The notes below the pieces were generated by a model. That model had not been told where the DNA came from. It saw only the letters and a program-made list of their open reading frames with translations, and did not search any database. The position numbers were made by a program, and so were the translations under genes. Below, piece by piece: positions 25,884 through 36,483 of a DNA stretch of 64,000 bases. Origin of the DNA: Amoebidium appalachense (lineage: Eukaryota; Ichthyosporea); the NCBI GenBank assembly GCA_963693365.1, contig CAVNZM010000010.1, positions 4,712,001 through 4,776,000 on the forward strand. The letters run 5' to 3'. Numbering within the stretch: the stretch's first letter is position 1; every line of letters starts with the position of its first letter.

Positions 25884-26648
25884 TGTTGGAGTACACTGGT
25901 ACTCCCGGCTAGCAATGTCTGTTAGAGAAAGTTTCTGAGCAATTGAATAACTGTTTCAACACTCACTCGAGTGCATAGAGCTTTTGTTTACGGTCATATT
26001 CATATATGGTAGTTATATGTTTGAGCCAAAACTGTACCAATGACGAGCTTCACTAGCAACGTGCTAATTGTGCTCATTAATTAATATTCCCGGTTCAGAT
26101 GATGTCATGTCTATATTTGCCACAGGATTCTATTCTTAGAGTGGTAGTGTGCTTTATTCCCGGATATTCTCAGAATATTTTTAGTTGTGTGAAGCAAGAT
26201 TTACGTTTAACTGCAATTGGTGTGTTAAACACGTTTATTTGTGTGCTTTAGTGCAAGTTAACTAGCCACTCAACGTGCACAGTTAACTTTTATATCTTTA
26301 ACGACTTGTTTTCATTGTGCTCTCTTTTCGGCCATGCTGTACATGGCCCACCACCAGGGTGCACACGAGGCCACCATGAGGTGGCCAACGACTATATAAA
26401 GCAGTGCCTCCCATGTCACAAACATGGGAAGCAGAACGTTTGATTTACACTTTTCTACTGTCGTTTCCAGTGCACAAAACACATAGACTAGTTACCCATC
26501 ATACACGACACTATGTCTGACAACTTACAGTTGCAGCAACTAGTCCAACTACTGGAGCAGAGGTTGGCCTCACAAGATGCAATCATTTCTGACTTACAGA
26601 AGGAACAACGTGCACTAGAACTAGCTTCTATGAACACAATGTCCAACA
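25884..26648 (+). repeat. 3' LTR
   Basis: This LTR is identical to 20771-21535 with a constant offset of 5113. It contains its own TATA box and a copy of the first 45 Gag codons (from 26513), whose frame runs on into the flanking C run and host DNA. It is therefore not a second truncated element. Confidence 0.95.
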
Positions 26649-27047
26649 CCCCCCCCCCCCCCCCCCCTCCTCGCCCCCTGTCACCTATGCCGTGGTGTCT
26701 GTGTGAGCTTGAAAGGTGGCAGGGATGATAATTCTCACAATCATGTTGTCTAGTGTTGTGTTGGAGTCCATGCATTATCGTGGTGCGTTGTCAAAATTTT
26801 GTGGAATTTCCCCAGATTGACGTGCCAACTTGGAAGGTCAACTAGTGCTGCACTTTCAGTTACCAGCTAACAGACTGTAAATTTTCTTCTTCTTTTAACT
26901 TGATTTCAAAGTTTAACGCACTGATTATGACTCAGAGGTGAAGCATATATACCCGGCATACTAAGGAGGCAAGAGGAAAAAAAGAACTATACGGTATTAC
27001 GAGTTATGATAGCAAGTGCATACTATGATCATGCTGATTATGCATAT

Positions 27048-27104
<57 letters not shown>

Positions 27105-27550
27105 ACTGACTTGACAAATTAGCATTTGTGTTCTGCATGTTCAACTGTGACACCTAGCGTATACGTGTTGTTTTGTTTGTTTCAATGTCCGGGGGGGGGG
27201 GGGGGGGGGGGGGGGGGGAGGTGGGATATTTGCAAGAAGTTTTCTCACGCACCAAGGCTTATGAGCTCAGAGGCAATTGTCGTTTTTAATTCCTTGCACT
27301 GAGCCGGCCTGGACATACATATGTACCGCACTGCCAATTACCAGAACTAGACATACTGCTTTATGTGAGGGCGAAGGCTTGTGGTATGTCCTACTCTTCT
27401 TCGTGTTCTTCGTCTTCGTCCATTCTTTTCTCCCTTATTTCCTCTTTAGGGGGGAGGGGGAGGGGGGGGGATGGGGGGAGGGAGGGGGGGAGGAGGGATT
27501 TGGGGGGATGGGGGGGACTGGGAGGAAGGGAAGGAGAGGGGAGAAGGGGG

Positions 27551-27596
<46 letters not shown>

Positions 27597-28119
27597 GGGG
27601 GGGGGGGCGGGGGGGGGGGGGGGGGGGGGGAGGGGGAGGATGGGGCGGGTGAAGGGGGAAGTGTTGCGACAAGGCACAAAATTGCGAACAAACCTTTACC
27701 ATGGCACTTTTGATCAGTACAAATTTCGGAGTAATTAAGAGGGGGAGGGGGGGAGGGGGAGTGGGGAGGGGGGTGGGGGAGGGGGGGAAGGGGGGCAGGG
27801 TTGAGTTACCAAGGTGGCGGTGAGAAAATCAGCGTGCACTGGGTCGTAGATGATCGAAAAAAAACATGAGTAAACTCCTTCATGGCCAAAATGTAGCATA
27901 GAGTGGTGATATACTGACTCCATAGAGCAGCCCGGTGGTTGGGGGCCGGGGGGGGGGGGGAGGGGGGGTATGGTGCGTTTTTTTCTTTTTTCTTTTTTTT
28001 TCTTGGGGGGGGGGGGGGGGTATAATCATGATATGAAGTACTTGGCAATAATTTGGGGCAACAAGATGCCGATCGGCTGATAGACTGAAAGAGAGAGAGA
28101 GACTCTTGAGTGTGTGTGT

Positions 28120-28545
<426 letters not shown>

Positions 28546-28759
28546 ATTGAGTGAGTGATACCAAGGTGGAGGTGGTGGTTTTTTGTGGTTTTTTTCCCCT
28601 TTGGGGGGGGGGGGGGGGGGGGGAGGGGGAGGGGGAGTGAGGAGGCAGGAAGCCTGGGGAATGGGAATAGGAGGACGTGGCTGGGGGTAGGAGGGTGGGG
28701 GAGGGGGGGGGGGGGGGGAGAAGGAGGGAGAAAGGGGGAGGGGGAGGGGGAGGAGGTTT

Positions 28760-29265
28760 AAGAAGGGTGGCGGCCAAGGAGGCTTATACACCTGCATGGT
28801 ACACAAACAATATCCACATCTACGGACACAAAAGCTCACAGCGTGAAGCACACAACAAACACTACACAGCCCCCCAGCGCTGTTATCCTCCCCTCCCCCC
28901 CCCCCCCCCCCCCCTCCCCCCCCCTCCCCCCCTCCCCCTCCCCTCGGAGAGGGTGTAATACAAAGGTGGTGCTGGTGGTTTTTTTTTTTTTTTTTTTTTT
29001 TTGGTGGTGGTGGGGGGGGGGGGGGGGGGGGGGGTGAGGAGGTGAGAATTTGGGGTATGGGGGTAGGAGGGCGGGCCTATGGGGGGAAGGGGGGGGGGGG
29101 GGGGGGGGGAGGGGGGGGGAAGGAGGGATAAGAGGGGTAGAGCTGATGGGGGCAGTATATGATAGACACCTGTGTGGTGCATTGAAAAAATATCTTAATT
29201 TATGGACACACACGCTCACAGTGTGAAGCACACAGAAACGGCTTCACAGACAAACAGTGCTGTTA

Positions 29266-29268
<3 letters not shown>
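28760..29268. repeat. Two direct copies of a ~130-bp repeat
   Basis: Copies at about 28760-28893 and 29140-29268 share ACACCTG.ATGGT/TGTGGTGCA, an AATATC core, TACGGACACA/TATGGACACA, GCTCACAG.GTGAAGCACACA, and an end at GCTGTTATCC followed by C runs. Both are preceded by G-rich and followed by C-rich tracts. Confidence 0.65.
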
Positions 29269-29300
<32 letters not shown>

Positions 29301-29554
29301 CTCCCCTTCCTCCCTCCTCCACCCCCCCCCGCCCTCCCCTTTGCCCAAAAACCCCTACCCCTAACCCCCAACCCTCCCTCACACAAGCACAGCTGCATAC
29401 TTGCCCCGAACACAATGCACATACCGTATCAAGCTCACGCGCACACACACACACGCATTACCCCCCCCTCCTTCCCCCCCCCCCACCCAACACCCAGAGA
29501 GACACGTGCATGCACACATAAAAGCACACGCACACAGGCACACACGCATGCACA

Positions 29555-29671
<117 letters not shown>

Positions 29672-29837
29672 CCCCCTCCTCTCCCCCTCCCCCCCCCCAA
29701 ACAAAAAAAGAAACAAACTCAGACAGACACCCACCCACACACCCACCCCCCCTTTACACACACAGATACAACTCCCCTCCCCCCCCCCCCCCCCCCTCCC
29801 CCCCCCCCCACCCACCCACCCACACACACACACTCAC

Positions 29838-29914
29838 ACATGTGACTGCCACCATGGCGTAGCACGACACATAGACCAGTGCCCACATTGCCGCCTTCCC
29901 AACCATCACCGTGT
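29838..29914 (-). CDS. Candidate internal exon encoding a hydrophobic segment
   Basis: On the minus strand this 77-nt segment has an acceptor (CTCGGCAAAG) and a strong donor (TGT|GTGAGT). Read in the phase that follows the candidate exon at 32067-32212, it gives TVMVGKAAMWALVYVSCYAM and a few more residues, which looks like a membrane helix. I do not recognise a family. The splice sites and composition are the only support. Confidence 0.28.
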
Positions 29915-30746
29915 CTTTGCCGAGGAAATATCACAACCGGTTGATGCCTTCAGACGCTTTTGTTTTCGGGGGGAGGGGGGAGGGGGGGGGGGACGGAGAG
30001 GGTGGGGGGAAGGGGAGGGGGGGGGGGGGGGGAGAGAGAGGGGGAGGGGAGGTGGGGGAGTTTGGAGGGGGCGGGGTGGGGGGGGGGGGGGGGGGGAGGG
30101 GGGCTAGAATGTGTTACAAAGCTCAATGTACACATACACGACGGATAACATGATACATAATGCAGACTTGGCAAAGCAAGCACATACAAGTTGGTAGTGA
30201 CGGTGGGGACGGCGGGTGGGTGAAGGGTTGAGGGTGTTACGGATTCATTAGAGGAAAAAGGTGGCAACTATGGAATTAAAGTCATCTAAAACAACAAAAA
30301 TAAAAAACGCAAAAGATGAACTCGAAATGTTCAGACAGGGGAAACATAAACGGACCCTATCACTAGTAATGTTCCTGTTTCATTACAAGGAAACCGGCTT
30401 CATCTCTCTAACCTATCGTGGCAGGTGGCTTAAATCGTAGGGAAGGGGGGGGGGAGTGGGGGGGATATAGAGACTGTTTCTACATTCAGCACCCAATTAT
30501 TTAAAAAAAAAAAAAGTCTTTGATGATAGGGTTGAACAATAGAATAATTGTGAAACCCCCCCCCCCCCCCCCCCCCCCCTTCACCCCTTCTCGAAATAGT
30601 CCTACAGTCCCTTTGCCCCCGCAGCCCACCTTCAAGCTTCCGTTCCCCCCCCCTCCCCCAACCTTCTCCCCTTCCCCCCATCCCGTTTTCCTCAGACGGT
30701 TTTCAGTGATGTACCAATTCGTAATGGTGTATTGTGGGTTGGTAGC

Positions 30747-30796
<50 letters not shown>

Positions 30797-30886
30797 TGTG
30801 TGTGTGTGCCCGCGCTGTCGCGCGGGCGTGCACCAGTGTGCGTGTGCGGTAGTCTATGTGTTTGTGTAAATGGCGGCTGGGGGGAA

Positions 30887-30921
<35 letters not shown>

Positions 30922-31483
30922 CTAGTGGAATGGCTGGCAAGGAGTGGGGATAGAGCGGTGACGCTTGGTGGTGTTGGTGTTGTGGGCGCAAGGGGAGGAG
31001 GGTCGGGGGGTGCGGAGGGGAGGGGAGGGGGGTAGGGGGGGTGGGGAGGGGGGGGAGGGGGGGGGAGATCTTTTTTGGTGTGTACTTTCTTACCTTCACG
31101 CCAGAAGGCGCACTTCTCAAATGCAAACAGGCGCACTGAGCAATTGGTGGGCAGGCGGAGTGACCGATCATAGGATTCATGTGAAACAGGTTGAGGGAGA
31201 TGGAAGGAGGGGGAAGGTGTAAAGGTACGTGACGGAAAGAGGAGAGGGTGCGTGGGATAGGGACGGCAATAGGCCGAGAAGGAAAAAGACGTTGGTGCGT
31301 TAGGGGTGGGGGCGAGGGGGTTGGAGGGGGGAGCGGGGGGGTGGGGGGGGAGGAGGAGAAAGGGGGGGGGGGTGGGGGCGTAAGGGGGAGTTAGTACAGG
31401 AGAGTGGCACGCTTAGAGACTTTTGTGATTTTGTGTGTGAAAACGATCAGCGTATAGAATCTCTTGCCCACGCGCAAGTCCGC

Positions 31484-31536
<53 letters not shown>

Positions 31537-32066
31537 AAAAAAAAAAGAAAAGAAAAAAAAAAAAAAAAAACCTAGCCAGACCTGGTGAATCGATTTTCCG
31601 AGTGGATGCTGGTGCAAAGACGCTCTATACGGCCCGACATCGCATGTCAAGGTAAAACTATCCAAGCACATTAGATTCTCAAGAAAAGATAACCATTTTT
31701 TTTATCAACTCTCGTATCCAATCATGACTACAATCATCTATCCAGCATGTCATCATTCTTTAACTAATATATATCCAAACCAGAATAAATTCCCAACATT
31801 CATCAACCCACATTTCGGTGGAGGCATGGTACATACTCTATATGTACATGAGACATTCGAAAAATTCGGAATTCTTACGGTTCGACATTTTCGTATTTGG
31901 TTTATCTCGTTCGATATCCATTGAAGCTATCTAATTGGCTCTCTCGTTGTGTCTATGGCAACCGTACTATATACCCATTCTTTGCTTTTTCTGATGCCCC
32001 GATCTCAATAATATTTCCTCTTTTTTAAAAAAAAGGAAAAAAAAATGGATAAATCACGAGACCCAC
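29915..32066. other. G-rich intergenic or intronic DNA
   Basis: This holds G runs with A interruptions (29969-30105, 30881-30920, 31008-31070, 31310-31380), a C run (30557-30580), (GT)n (30751-30800) and a C run followed by A (31487-31570). A repeat beginning TAGAATGTGTTACAAAG is at 30104. A minus-strand stretch at about 31094-31140 with a GTAAGA donor could be a short exon, but nothing else supports it. From 31680 to 32035 the DNA is unique and AT-rich. Confidence 0.5.
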
Positions 32067-32212
32067 CTGACACCGACATGGTGAGCAAGCCCAGTATCAC
32101 TGCCCGCAGGAATATAGTCTGGCCGAGATAGTCCTGGTCCACACGGTACTGGCTGCACCAGTTGCTGGGTCCTTCTAGAACCTTGTATGTGGCTGTGTGG
32201 AACAGGAGAGAT
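32067..32212 (-). CDS. Candidate exon of an unrecognised membrane protein
   Basis: On the minus strand the segment lies between an acceptor (CCATACGTATAG) and a donor (TCAG|GTGGGT). One frame is fully open: about 48 codons ending in a hydrophobic stretch (GQTIFLRAVILGLLTMSVS) that resembles a transmembrane helix. The first two thirds are duplicated at 32320-32432. I do not recognise the family, and no start or stop was found for the gene. The frame choice rests only on openness and hydrophobicity. Confidence 0.35.
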
Positions 32213-32432
32213 CTATACGTATGGAAAGAAAGGTGGAATACTGTAGTCATTGGTTTGTGGGCAATGTTGTATTAGGTATTAATTTAAATTCTTGTCTTCA
32301 TATTTTAATTTTTAGACATGAGATAGTCCTGGCCCACGGGGTACTGGCTGCACCAGTTGCTGGATTCTTCTAGAACCTTGTCGGTGGTTGTGCGGAACAG
32401 GAGAGATCTATACGTGTGGGAAGAAAGGGTGG
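32125..32432. repeat. Tandem duplication of a ~112-bp segment, exon-like on the minus strand
   Basis: Copies at 32125-32236 and 32320-32432 are roughly 90% identical, including the acceptor-like CGTATAG. In the minus-strand frame both keep SLLF..T..KVLE..SNWCSQY.V.QDYL open. The second copy loses homology at CATGTCTAAAAATT and lacks the hydrophobic tail, so it may be a dead exon or an alternative one. Confidence 0.7.
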
Positions 32433-32790
32433 GGGTTAAGTGGGTTGATGTGCGCTGTTGCGTCGGGTACTGAACGTTGAATTTTAATTTTAAGTGATGT
32501 GATTTGTATTGGGTTATTGGTGATGTCGACCTATATTCCAATCCTCAGTTTCACTTGCTGTTTGCAGGTGAAGAAGTGGTAGGTGGAAAGTAGGAGATCT
32601 AGAGGGGGACGGATGAAGGTATGGAGGTGGGGAGGGTGGGCTGAGGATAGGGGAGGGCCCAAAGGGGGGGAGGGGGGAGGGGAGGGGGAGGGGAGGGGGA
32701 GGGGAGGGGGAGACGAGGTGGGGGGGGGGGAAGAGAGAGAGAGAGAGAGACAGAGACAGAGAGAGAGAGAGAGAGAATGTGTGTGTCAGT

Positions 32791-32829
<39 letters not shown>

Positions 32830-32982
32830 AGAGGGAGGTTACTAAGAAAAAGGGACAATTATAGTATAATCACAGGGGGGAGGAGGAATGTGAGAGGAGG
32901 GGGGGGAGGGGGAGAGATGAAGAGAGCCCTGGAATACGTCATCGAGTGGACGCGACGAAAGCAAAAAAGTGCCCTGGGATGT

Positions 32983-33035
<53 letters not shown>

Positions 33036-33097
33036 TAAAATAACTACCGTGTGGCTGTTGTGCATTGTTGGGCTATCTCCTTGCTGGGTGGGAGCAG
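32433..33097. other. G-rich region before candidate terminal exon
   Basis: GGGGA tracts (32625-32740), GA and GT microsatellites (32731-32826) and a G run (32998-33033). A short plus-strand open stretch at 32926-32981 could be an exon, but its phase does not fit the exon at 33098 in its best frame. Confidence 0.45.
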
Positions 33098-33223
33098 CCA
33101 CAGACCTTTTACGGCAGTCAGCCCCATGCAGGCACCCCCGATCGCATAGATTACGAGTTCGATCCAGAACCCCCTAATCCTGAATTTGAAAATTATGACA
33201 AAAGAAAAGGTCATTGTGCATGA
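33098..33223 (+). CDS. Candidate terminal exon of an unknown protein
   Basis: After an acceptor-like GGGAGCAG the plus strand reads an acidic, Pro-rich tail containing GTPDRIDYEFDPEPPNPEF and then a basic end, with TGA at 33221-33223. The composition differs from the surrounding repeats and looks like a disordered C-terminus. No upstream exon joins convincingly, so the call is weak. Confidence 0.25.
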   Translation, partial: PQTFYGSQPHAGTPDRIDYEFDPEPPNPEFENYDKRKGHCA

Positions 33224-33711
33224 CCTAGGTGGTTCATACTAGTGGCAAGAGTATTTCAGGCTTTATGCGTGTTGTTCGTTCCGATTATTGACTCCCTGAC
33301 CTGAGTTTGGTTCGTCCCACCGATCACCCCCAGTCCACCCCTCCATCCCAAGACCCTCCCCCCTTCCCTACCCTCCCCCCCTTCCCCCCCCCCCCCCCCC
33401 CCCAACACACACACACCCTTTCTTTAGTGCGCGGGGGGGGGGGGGGGGGGGGGGGAGGGAGGCGGGGGATGAAGGTTGAAATTGTGGGCTCCCGGGGGGG
33501 GGGGGGGGGTTGGCGGGGAAGGAGAGCTGGCCCCAACCTATGTTACAAAAAGTGTGTCCATGTGTTTTGGGGTTATGATGGGTCCTATGAATTCAGTAGG
33601 AATATTCGCCGACGGGGAAAAGGAGCAAGGGTGGGGGTATAAGTGTCGAGGCTGTGTAAGAAGGAAAATGCATTAGACCGAGGCGTGGGGGTTATTTGAG
33701 AAAGGGGGGCC

Positions 33712-33747
<36 letters not shown>

Positions 33748-34215
33748 GCATATGTACTTGTGCAATTGTTGTAATGTGTCCTGTTTGGTGAAAATAGCCA
33801 ATGGATGGGTGGGGATGGGGTGGTCCTTTCATGGCGGGTAGAGGGACCCGTGGGGGTTTTTGCAGTGCAAATTATACTTGCAGACAGTTCCTGTATGTGT
33901 GTGTGTGAGGGGTGGGGATCAGAGGGACGGGGGGAGGGTAGGACGGGCAGGGAGGGGAAGAGGGAGAAGGGGGGAAGGTATGTGTGTTTTTGGGTGTGGG
34001 TGGGTGGTTGGGGTGGTGGTGGTGGGGGGGGGGGGGGAGGGGGGGATATGTGTCTGTGTGTGTGTTGGGGCGGGGGGGCCGGGAGAGGAGGGGGCGAGGG
34101 GAGGGAGGGATGGGGGGGGAGGGCAGGGGGATCAGCTTGTCACTACGAATATTATTAAGTGCTTGGATTATGAGAGGCACTACAGTTGGGTGTGACCCAC
34201 TGTGCGTTGATCTGT

Positions 34216-34248
<33 letters not shown>

Positions 34249-34645
34249 GGAGCGAGAGAGACTAAGAGTAGAAGAACAATATAAGGGATAAAATGCACCT
34301 GTTTTTAAGTGGTTGAGTGGGAGAAGCGGGAAAAAGCGAGACAAATATTATTAAAGAGGCAATGTGTGTGGGTATCGATTAGGTGCGTGAGAGGCAGTAG
34401 GCAGGGAAGAGGAGATCCCGCTGGGGGAAAGGGTCGGATTGTGGTGCCTTACAGAGAACCAAGTACAGAGGGGGTAGGGGGAAGGAGGGTAAGGAGGATG
34501 GGGGGGAGGGGGGGGGGGGGGGAAGAGGGAGGGGGAAGGGAAGGAGACGGAAGGGAGGGGGGAAAGGGGGTGGGGGGTTGGGGGGTTGGGGGGGGGGGGG
34601 GGGGGGGGGGGATGATAGGGTTATTCACACACGTTGGAGGCGCGT
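33224..34645. other. G-rich intergenic DNA
   Basis: C-rich (33350-33402) then G-rich tracts (33433-33460, 33716-33746, 34024-34045, 34217-34247, 34588-34611) separated by short unique stretches. No coding exon was recognised. Confidence 0.55.
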
Positions 34646-34873
34646 GAGTCCTGCCAAGTGCTACACATTGCATTCAAACTGATACTTTGACCATGTGCAC
34701 CCTTGGCTGTGCCCGCCATCACATCTGTTTAACCCAACTATCATCAGTAAAAGGGTTAAGGGAAGGAGGAGAGATGTTGGAATGGTGGATGTGACGAGAA
34801 GAGCAACGCGTGGCATTCATATCCGATTTATTCGGAAAATTGCTAAAATTCAACCAATCAGAGCCCAACTTTG
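34646..34873 (+). repeat. Dispersed ~230-bp repeat, copy 1
   Basis: It starts GAGTCCTGCCAAGTGCT right after a G-rich tract and shares long blocks with 40052-40283, such as CTTGGCTGTGCCCGCCATC and TCATCAGTAAAAGGGTTAAG. Same orientation as copy 2. No coding frame. Confidence 0.8.
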
Positions 34874-34919
34874 AAAAAGCAACACACATCACAGACACAC
34901 TGACCGGCACAGGTTTACC

Positions 34920-34982
<63 letters not shown>
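34920..34982. repeat. (ACGC)n microsatellite
   Basis: Fifteen or so CACG units in a row immediately after the dispersed repeat. Confidence 0.95.
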
Positions 34983-35773
34983 GCAGAGACGTGTTCCATT
35001 TTTCTTTACAGTCTCTTTGAGCACCCTCAGCTGAGGTACCACGAGAAGTAAGACAGCAATGGGCAAAATCCGCAGCGTATTCTTTCAAAGGGAGTTTCCC
35101 AGACACCCTTACCATTAATTATGTTCTAGCACACAGGCAACCATCGTAGCCTACTATAACTAGTCATGCAATAATGGTGCCAGCCGGGTGCACTGGTTTT
35201 GAAAGGTTTATTAAAGACGAGTTAACTTCCGGTAAACCTCAGATATCACTCTCGGCCCACCAACACAACGTCACGGTGAGTATCCCCCCCCCCCCCCCCC
35301 CCCTCCCCCCCTCCCCCCCCCCCCCCTTTTTTTTTTTTTTTAAAAAAAGAAAAGAAAAGAAAGAAAGAAAGAAAGAAAGAAATACTTGAAATAAAACAGA
35401 AGAATCAATTTTTCAAGTTCTCCGCTCAGGTCAACGGTCACAAATTATCTCAATGTTGATTCTAACTGAGCCTAGGGCTTACACTTAGGCTCAAAAATCA
35501 TACACCGCAATGACTCCTTGGAGCCTGATATGGCAGGTAGATGTAATGGTATTGCCTTAAAAGGGTATCCCTGCCAACATGTGCGACACTGAAAAATTAC
35601 ACAACAGTTTCATAAAAGGAAACACCACCCAAACATAGCAATATTTATCTGCCCTTGCTGGTGGGCATATATCTATCACCGTGCTAACACCAAATAAATA
35701 AAACATCACTCATTAACTCGTAAATCAGGGAAATCCGAATCACATCAGGAGTAATATTCCTACTATCTTTCGG
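34983..35773. other. Unique intergenic DNA downstream of the secreted-protein gene
   Basis: Mostly unique sequence with a C-to-T-to-A tract (35283-35350) and (GAAA)n (35350-35380). A short open stretch from ATG 35174 ends at a donor-like GTGAGT (35277). It partly resembles 17025-17095 (GGT.TATTAAAGACGAGT), so it is more likely a repeat than a gene. Confidence 0.5.
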
Positions 35774-35779
35774 TTTATT
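35774..35779 (-). terminator. Polyadenylation signal AATAAA of the secreted-protein gene
   Basis: The minus strand reads AATAAA about 72 nt past the stop codon at 35851-35853. Position and orientation fit a short 3' UTR. Confidence 0.55.
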
Positions 35780-35850
35780 ATTTCTACTCATTTTTTGTTT
35801 TTTTAGTGCACTGCCGCGGATCCTCTCAGTACTCACGCTTGGCAAACATT

Positions 35851-36483
35851 TCACTCATTGTAACCCTCGAACTTCTTGCGGTACATCTTGCGGCGAGCCG
35901 GGGCGTGCACACGTCGGCCAGATGGGTCAGCAGACTTTGCCTTTGCCAAGGGATTATTCACATAATAGAAAGGGTCATACGACAGAATGTCTCCGTTCTT
36001 GTATGCTTCATACTCGAGCTCTTTCCGTTCCTCCTCACTAGCGTCGTCAGCAATATCATAATCTTGTTCATTGTTCGAGGAGCCACTCCCTATTTCGTCA
36101 CATGCGCCGAAAACCTGCTCCCCGGAAGGCAAAAACTCACCGTATCTGTCACGGCATGTAGGTGTCCCCATCCCGTTTAAGTGAGAGCACATCAGAGTAC
36201 AACCATTCATAAACTCATAGCAATAATCAGCCCATACAAACCCAAGGTATCTCAACCCCGGGACTTCTTCCGGAAGTTTTATGAGGTGATCAGACCACAC
36301 TTCATTGTCATCTTTAACGCAATTTTTGTACCTACCCCGGTCGGCGAGGTAAACGTCGCAGTTCCCGTGCACCTTCGGGTCGCATGCGTAGCACCTCACC
36401 AACGAGTCGTCACAGCTGCCCAACACGCTGCCGGCTAGTGTCGCAAGAACCACCACGGTGGCCAAGAGCAAATATCGCATCAT
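35851..36483 (-). CDS. Secreted cysteine-rich protein, single exon, unrecognised family
   Basis: This is a 210-residue intact frame without introns. The N-terminus (MMRYLLLATVVVLATLAGS) is a typical signal peptide with likely cleavage after VLG near residue 22. The mature part has ten cysteines within its first ~110 residues (for example VRCYACDP, NGCTLMCSH, TPTCRDRYG), suggesting five disulfides. An acidic Asp/Glu/Ser stretch and then a basic tail (PARRKMYRKKFEGYNE) follow. I see no transmembrane helix or GPI signal. I do not recognise the family, so a function cannot be given; extracellular or vesicular location is inferred. Complex composition and a polyadenylation signal downstream support a real gene. 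Confidence 0.8.
   Translation of the reverse strand: MMRYLLLATVVVLATLAGSVLGSCDDSLVRCYACDPKVHGNCDVYLADRGRYKNCVKDDNEVWSDHLIKLPEEVPGLRYLGFVWADYCYEFMNGCTLMCSHLNGMGTPTCRDRYGEFLPSGEQVFGACDEIGSGSSNNEQDYDIADDASEEERKELEYEAYKNGDILSYDPFYYVNNPLAKAKSADPSGRRVHAPARRKMYRKKFEGYNE

Larger units (their letters stand above)
20771..26648 (+). mobile_element. Complete Ty1/copia LTR retrotransposon
   Basis: The element is 5878 bp, bounded by two 765-bp LTRs (20771-21535 and 25884-26648) that I read as identical. Each LTR begins TGTTGGA and ends TCCAACA, a 7-bp inverted terminal repeat. Between them are a primer-binding site, an intact gag frame, an intact pol frame in the -1 phase, and a polypurine tract. Pol order is protease, integrase, reverse transcriptase, RNase H, which defines copia (Pseudoviridae-type) rather than gypsy. 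Both flanks are C homopolymers, so the target-site duplication is within the C run and its length cannot be read. Identical LTRs and open frames imply a very recent insertion that is probably still mobile. Confidence 0.97.

Noticed and set aside
26513-26728. Second truncated Gag gene after the 3' LTR
   Set aside because: The Gag start is part of the LTR itself. The frame leaves the LTR at 26648 and runs into host DNA, so this is not a separate or tandem element.
33120-33175. tRNA-like B box (GAGTTCGATCC) near 33.1 kb
   Set aside because: No matching A box or cloverleaf could be drawn, so neither a tRNA nor a tRNA-derived SINE is supported.
34920-34982. Direct repeats resembling a CRISPR or telomere array
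   Set aside because: It is a simple ACGC tetranucleotide tract without spacers, and no CRISPR-like or telomeric unit occurs anywhere in the window.
35174-35277. Short plus-strand frame from ATG 35174 to a GTGAGT donor
   Set aside because: It partly matches non-coding DNA at 17025-17095, which suggests a dispersed repeat and not a first exon.
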